10,495 nt of DNA from Clostridia bacterium (GTDB lineage: Bacteria > Bacillota > Clostridia > DUPQ01), in NCBI GenBank assembly GCA_030592085.1, contig JAUUZV010000065.1:1-10495 (forward strand), written 5' to 3'. Positions 7,303 through 10,495 of the stretch are shown here, piece by piece. Position 1 is the stretch's first letter, and each line of letters opens with the position of its first letter. Under the pieces are notes generated by a model. That model did no database searches and was not told the origin of the DNA. It was given only the letters and a program-made list of their open reading frames with translations. Both the position numbers and the translations under genes were made by a program.

Positions 7303-10300
7303 ATGAATAAGAAACAATTAAAAAAACACTTTGATTTACCAACTAGTATGGACCGCTCAGCACCTTTTTGGTCATGGAATGGAAAAATGACACCAAAAGA
7401 AGTAAAAAGCCAAGCACATGATATGCACCTAAAAGGAATGGGTGGTTTTTTTATGCATTCCCGAGTTGGTTTAGATACAGAATATATGTCAGAAGTTTGG
7501 CTTGATGCTATAAAAGGAGCATGTGAGCAAGCTAAAGAAGATGGTACATTAGCATGGTTATATGATGAAGATAGATGGCCATCAGGTGGAGCAGGTGGGA
7601 TTGTCTGTAATACAGATGCAGATAATGCTTCAAAAGGTATGACAATTAGAGTTAATGATGATTCATTTACAGGTGTTATAAAAAAATACTTTGCAACGAT
7701 AAATGAAAATAAGCTTATTTCATTGAGAGAAGATGATGAACAAATAAAAGACAATGAAGTACAATTAATTTTAGGGTATGATTATACACTTCCTTTAGAA
7801 TGGTTTAACGATACTCCTGGTGTTGATAACATAAATAAAAAAGCTGTAAAAACATTTATTGATTGTACTTATGAAGTATATAAAGATGAAGTGGGACAGT
7901 CCTTTGGTAAAGAAATACCAGGTATATTTACTGATGAACCAGGTATTGATAGTTCTATAAGAGAATATGAAAAAAATGATTTAGGTCGTTTACCATGGAC
8001 AAAAGAACTTGCAGAATTTTTCTTAAAAAATAGAGGATATGATTTTTATACATTAGCTCCATATTTATTTTTTAATGGAGAGTTTTCTAAAAAAATAAGA
8101 CATGACTATTTTAGAACAATAGGTGAAATGTTTACTACTAACTTTACAAAACAAATTTATGATTGGTGTGATAGTAATAATTTGTTATTCACAGGACATT
8201 TTTTAGCAGAAAACCGATTAGGTTCATATATTTTGCTAAGTGGAACTATTATGCCTAATTTCGTGTATGAACATATTCCAGGAATTGATATGCTTGGAGA
8301 AAAATGTGATGAATTCATGACAATTAAAAAATGTACATCTGTAGGAAATCAAATGGGTAGAGAACGTATGATGTCAGAAACTTATGGTGTTTCAGGATGG
8401 GAATTTACTTTTGAAGGTCAGAAGTGGATTGGAGATTACCAGTTTGTTTTAGGGATTAACTTACGATGTCAACATTTAACTTGGTATTCCATGAGAGGAT
8501 GTCGTAAGCGAGATTATCCACCACTATTTAATTATCAAACAACATGGTGGGAACACAATAATTTAGTAGAAGATTATTTTGCTAGAATTTCTGCTATTAC
8601 TTCTAAGGGGAAAGCAATAAGAGATGTGCTTGTTATTCACCCTCTTTCAACAGCATGGACTAAAATGGATTTTGATAGAGATGATAAGCGTTTATTTAAC
8701 ATTCAAATTGAAGTTGATAAATATGGATATGATTTAAATGATTTTACAAAATTCATGTTGGGACAACATTATGACCTTGATTATGGTGATGAAGATATAA
8801 TTGAAAAATTAGGAAGTATTAAAGATGGAAAATTTATAATTAATCAAGCTTCATATAAGTTAGTTATTATTCCTAAAAATACAGAATCATTATATAAATC
8901 TACAGTCGATAAGTTACTTTTATTTATGAAACAAGGTGGAACAGTAATTTGTGTAAAGAAAGCTCCTATATATATTGAAGCTATGGCCGATGAAACAATT
9001 GAAGCGCTAATTTCTCATGATAAATTTGTAGTTGTAAAAGACAACAAACAATTAATAACCTTGATGGATAGTATATTAGGACGAAATGTATCGATTGTTA
9101 ACAAACAAGATTATGAACAAGAGCAATTAATGTATATGCTTAGAGATCAAGGTGATTGTCAATCATTGTTTGTTATTAATAATGACCGATACAAAGGGTA
9201 TGATGTAACAATTAATATTAAAGGTAACGCAGTTGAAGAATGGGATTTATTAACAGGTGATGTAAATCAAGTTGAATATGAAGTTAAAGATAACAAAGTA
9301 AGCATCAAAGTTGAATTTGGACCATGTGATTCTAAGATGTATATGATAAATGATAATGCATTAGCTCCTATAATAAAAGATGAAACACCATATGAAGTTT
9401 TAAAATATTTAGGTCCTGAATGTACATTTACTAGATGTGACCCTAATGCACTAGTACTTGATATGTGTCGTTATTCAATAAATAATGAACCTTATTCAGA
9501 TGAACAAGAAATCTGGATTCATCAAGAATCATTTAGAGAGCAATTAGAAATGACTTCTATCAAACACAACAGAGGTGTACAAAGATACAAATGGATATAT
9601 GAAGATCATAAAAACAATAATATCCCATTAAAACTTAAATATGAGTTTACGTGCCTTGATGAACCTAGCAATACTTATTTAGTTATTGAGCGAATTGAAG
9701 AATTTTCTAGTATTACATTAAATGGGCAAGATATTCCAATTATTGTTGATGGATGGTATATGGATAAAAGTTTTGGCAAAATAGCATTAGCAGGTATAAA
9801 ACAAGGAAATAATGAATTAGTACTAAATTGTAATTATACTCATGATATGGAACTTGAGAATATTTATGTAATTGGTGATTTTGGAGTAAATGTAAAAAGG
9901 CAATTAGTAACTGAACCTACCAACATGCATTTTGGCGATTGGACATTACAAGGATATCTATTTTATCCAGGTAGTATGATTTATCATTTCGATTATGAAT
10001 ATGATGGTAAGAATAGCCAAATTAAACTTGATGTTCCTTCATTTTCTGCTGCTGTAATGGAAGTATATGTAAATGGAGAAAATGCTGATTACATTCCTTG
10101 GAAAGCAAAAAGCCAAGTTATGATTACTAAATTACTTAATAAGGGAAATAATCAAATTTCCATTAAATTAATTGGAACTCCTAGAAACCTATTTGGTCCT
10201 TTCCACTTTGCTAATTGTGATAACAAATATCATAGTAGTTATGTTTTTGCACCTGATGAGTTTGAGTATACAAGTGATTATAAAACTCACCCATATGGTT

Positions 10301-10332
10301 TGTTTAATCAGGTTTACATTTACGGCAAATAA
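7303..10332 (+). CDS. GH106-like alpha-L-rhamnosidase, intracellular
   Basis: This 1009-residue protein opens with family-typical segments: RSAPFWSWNGKMTPKEV (18-34), GMGGFFMHSRVGL (45-57), and WLYDEDRWPSGGAGG (85-99). PGIFTDEPG (206-214) and MSETYGVSGWEF (357-368) hold acidic residues (Asp211/Glu212, Glu359) that are candidate catalytic residues or Ca ligands. The catalytic barrel runs to about 440. Residues 440-600 resemble the amidotransferase-like accessory domain of related hydrolases (LVIIPKN, FMKQGGTVICVKKAP). Beta-rich sandwich domains fill about 620-1009. GH106 enzymes remove alpha-L-rhamnose from rhamnosides such as pectic rhamnogalacturonan fragments. There is no signal peptide, so it probably acts on imported oligosaccharides. 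The next gene is rhaB, which strongly supports rhamnose release. Related GH106-like sequences are diverse, so another 6-deoxy sugar or uronide linkage is possible. Confidence 0.85.
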   Translation: MNKKQLKKHFDLPTSMDRSAPFWSWNGKMTPKEVKSQAHDMHLKGMGGFFMHSRVGLDTEYMSEVWLDAIKGACEQAKEDGTLAWLYDEDRWPSGGAGGIVCNTDADNASKGMTIRVNDDSFTGVIKKYFATINENKLISLREDDEQIKDNEVQLILGYDYTLPLEWFNDTPGVDNINKKAVKTFIDCTYEVYKDEVGQSFGKEIPGIFTDEPGIDSSIREYEKNDLGRLPWTKELAEFFLKNRGYDFYTLAPYLFFNGEFSKKIRHDYFRTIGEMFTTNFTKQIYDWCDSNNLLFTGHFLAENRLGSYILLSGTIMPNFVYEHIPGIDMLGEKCDEFMTIKKCTSVGNQMGRERMMSETYGVSGWEFTFEGQKWIGDYQFVLGINLRCQHLTWYSMRGCRKRDYPPLFNYQTTWWEHNNLVEDYFARISAITSKGKAIRDVLVIHPLSTAWTKMDFDRDDKRLFNIQIEVDKYGYDLNDFTKFMLGQHYDLDYGDEDIIEKLGSIKDGKFIINQASYKLVIIPKNTESLYKSTVDKLLLFMKQGGTVICVKKAPIYIEAMADETIEALISHDKFVVVKDNKQLITLMDSILGRNVSIVNKQDYEQEQLMYMLRDQGDCQSLFVINNDRYKGYDVTINIKGNAVEEWDLLTGDVNQVEYEVKDNKVSIKVEFGPCDSKMYMINDNALAPIIKDETPYEVLKYLGPECTFTRCDPNALVLDMCRYSINNEPYSDEQEIWIHQESFREQLEMTSIKHNRGVQRYKWIYEDHKNNNIPLKLKYEFTCLDEPSNTYLVIERIEEFSSITLNGQDIPIIVDGWYMDKSFGKIALAGIKQGNNELVLNCNYTHDMELENIYVIGDFGVNVKRQLVTEPTNMHFGDWTLQGYLFYPGSMIYHFDYEYDGKNSQIKLDVPSFSAAVMEVYVNGENADYIPWKAKSQVMITKLLNKGNNQISIKLIGTPRNLFGPFHFANCDNKYHSSYVFAPDEFEYTSDYKTHPYGLFNQVYIYGK

Positions 10333-10340
10333 TATATAAT
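10313..10340 (+). promoter_or_regulatory. candidate sigma-A promoter for rhaB
   Basis: TTTACA (10313-10318, 5/6) within the 3' end of the rhamnosidase gene is followed after 16 bases by a perfect TATAAT (10335-10340) just past its stop codon. The predicted start near 10347 would give a leader of about 23 bases holding GGGAGGA. It is the best hexamer match among the candidates in this window, but local AT-richness makes chance matches common. Confidence 0.4.
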
Positions 10341-10369
10341 AATAGATATAGATTTTTGGGAGGATATAC

Positions 10370-10495
10370 ATGGTAAAAGTATTAGGTTTTGATTATGGAG
10401 CAAGTAGTGGACGAGCAATGCTTGGAACTTTTGATGGAAATAAAATTACCTTAGAAGAAGTACATAGATTTTCAAATGATCCAGTTAAAATCAAT
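10370..10495 (+). CDS. rhaB: rhamnulokinase, N-terminal part only
   Basis: The first 42 codons of a gene cut by the right edge are visible. The N-terminus, VLGFDYGASSGRAMLGTF, holds the ATP-phosphate-binding loop of FGGY-family sugar kinases, and the exact GASSGRAMLG together with HRFSNDPV (residues 32-39) is characteristic of rhamnulokinase rather than xylulokinase or glycerol kinase. RhaB phosphorylates L-rhamnulose to L-rhamnulose 1-phosphate in the cytoplasm, the step between RhaA isomerase and RhaD aldolase. The ribosome site GGGAGGA (10358-10364) lies 5 bases before ATG, and the gap after the rhamnosidase gene is 37 bases. It ties the upstream hydrolase to L-rhamnose catabolism. Most of the protein, including the sugar-binding residues, lies outside the window. 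Confidence 0.9.
   Translation, partial: MVKVLGFDYGASSGRAMLGTFDGNKITLEEVHRFSNDPVKIN

Noticed and set aside
7233..7754. 173-codon open frame on the - strand
   Set aside because: It lies antisense to the strongly supported rhamnosidase N-terminus, has no recognisable domain, and is expected by chance in AT-rich coding DNA.

Overview
The window is about 10.5 kb of very AT-rich DNA with eight genes, all on the + strand. They are closely packed, with gaps from a 4-base overlap to about 80 bases. Two genes are cut by the window edges. TGA is used as a stop by at least three genes, so this is the standard bacterial code and not the mycoplasma code. Base composition, strong AGGAGG-like ribosome sites, and a YfhO/GtrA/GT2 envelope module point to a low-GC Gram-positive bacterium (Bacillota) or a close relative with the standard code, such as the Haloplasma/Izemoplasma/Erysipelotrichia side. 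The genus cannot be fixed from this sequence.

Region 1 (2-4006) holds three membrane-glycosylation genes: a YfhO-family multi-spanning protein (5' end missing), a small GtrA-family membrane protein, and a GT2 polyprenyl-phosphate glycosyltransferase with two C-terminal membrane helices. In the Bacillus/Listeria paradigm these are the three parts of one machine. GT2 loads a sugar onto undecaprenyl phosphate in the cytoplasm, GtrA moves the lipid-linked sugar across the membrane, and the YfhO protein transfers the sugar to an envelope polymer.

Region 2 (4039-7223) holds a GNAT acetyltransferase, a flavoprotein of the FAD_oxidored type (joined to GNAT by an ATGA overlap), and a PHP-domain protein whose last metal-binding motif is altered. 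Their substrates are unknown.

Region 3 (7303-10495) holds a large GH106-like alpha-L-rhamnosidase without a signal peptide, and the start of rhamnulokinase (rhaB). Together these indicate intracellular hydrolysis of imported L-rhamnosides followed by L-rhamnulose phosphorylation. The rest of the pathway (isomerase, aldolase, transporter, regulator) is probably beyond the right edge. Region 2 lies directly upstream and may act on the same imported compounds; this is inference from gene order.

No tRNA, rRNA, CRISPR array, insertion sequence or convincing terminator was seen. Candidate sigma-A promoters with 16-17 base spacers lie in the gaps before GNAT, PHP, GH106 and rhaB. The one before PHP is overlapped by an 8-base inverted repeat that could be an operator. 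No gap between genes exceeds 300 bases.
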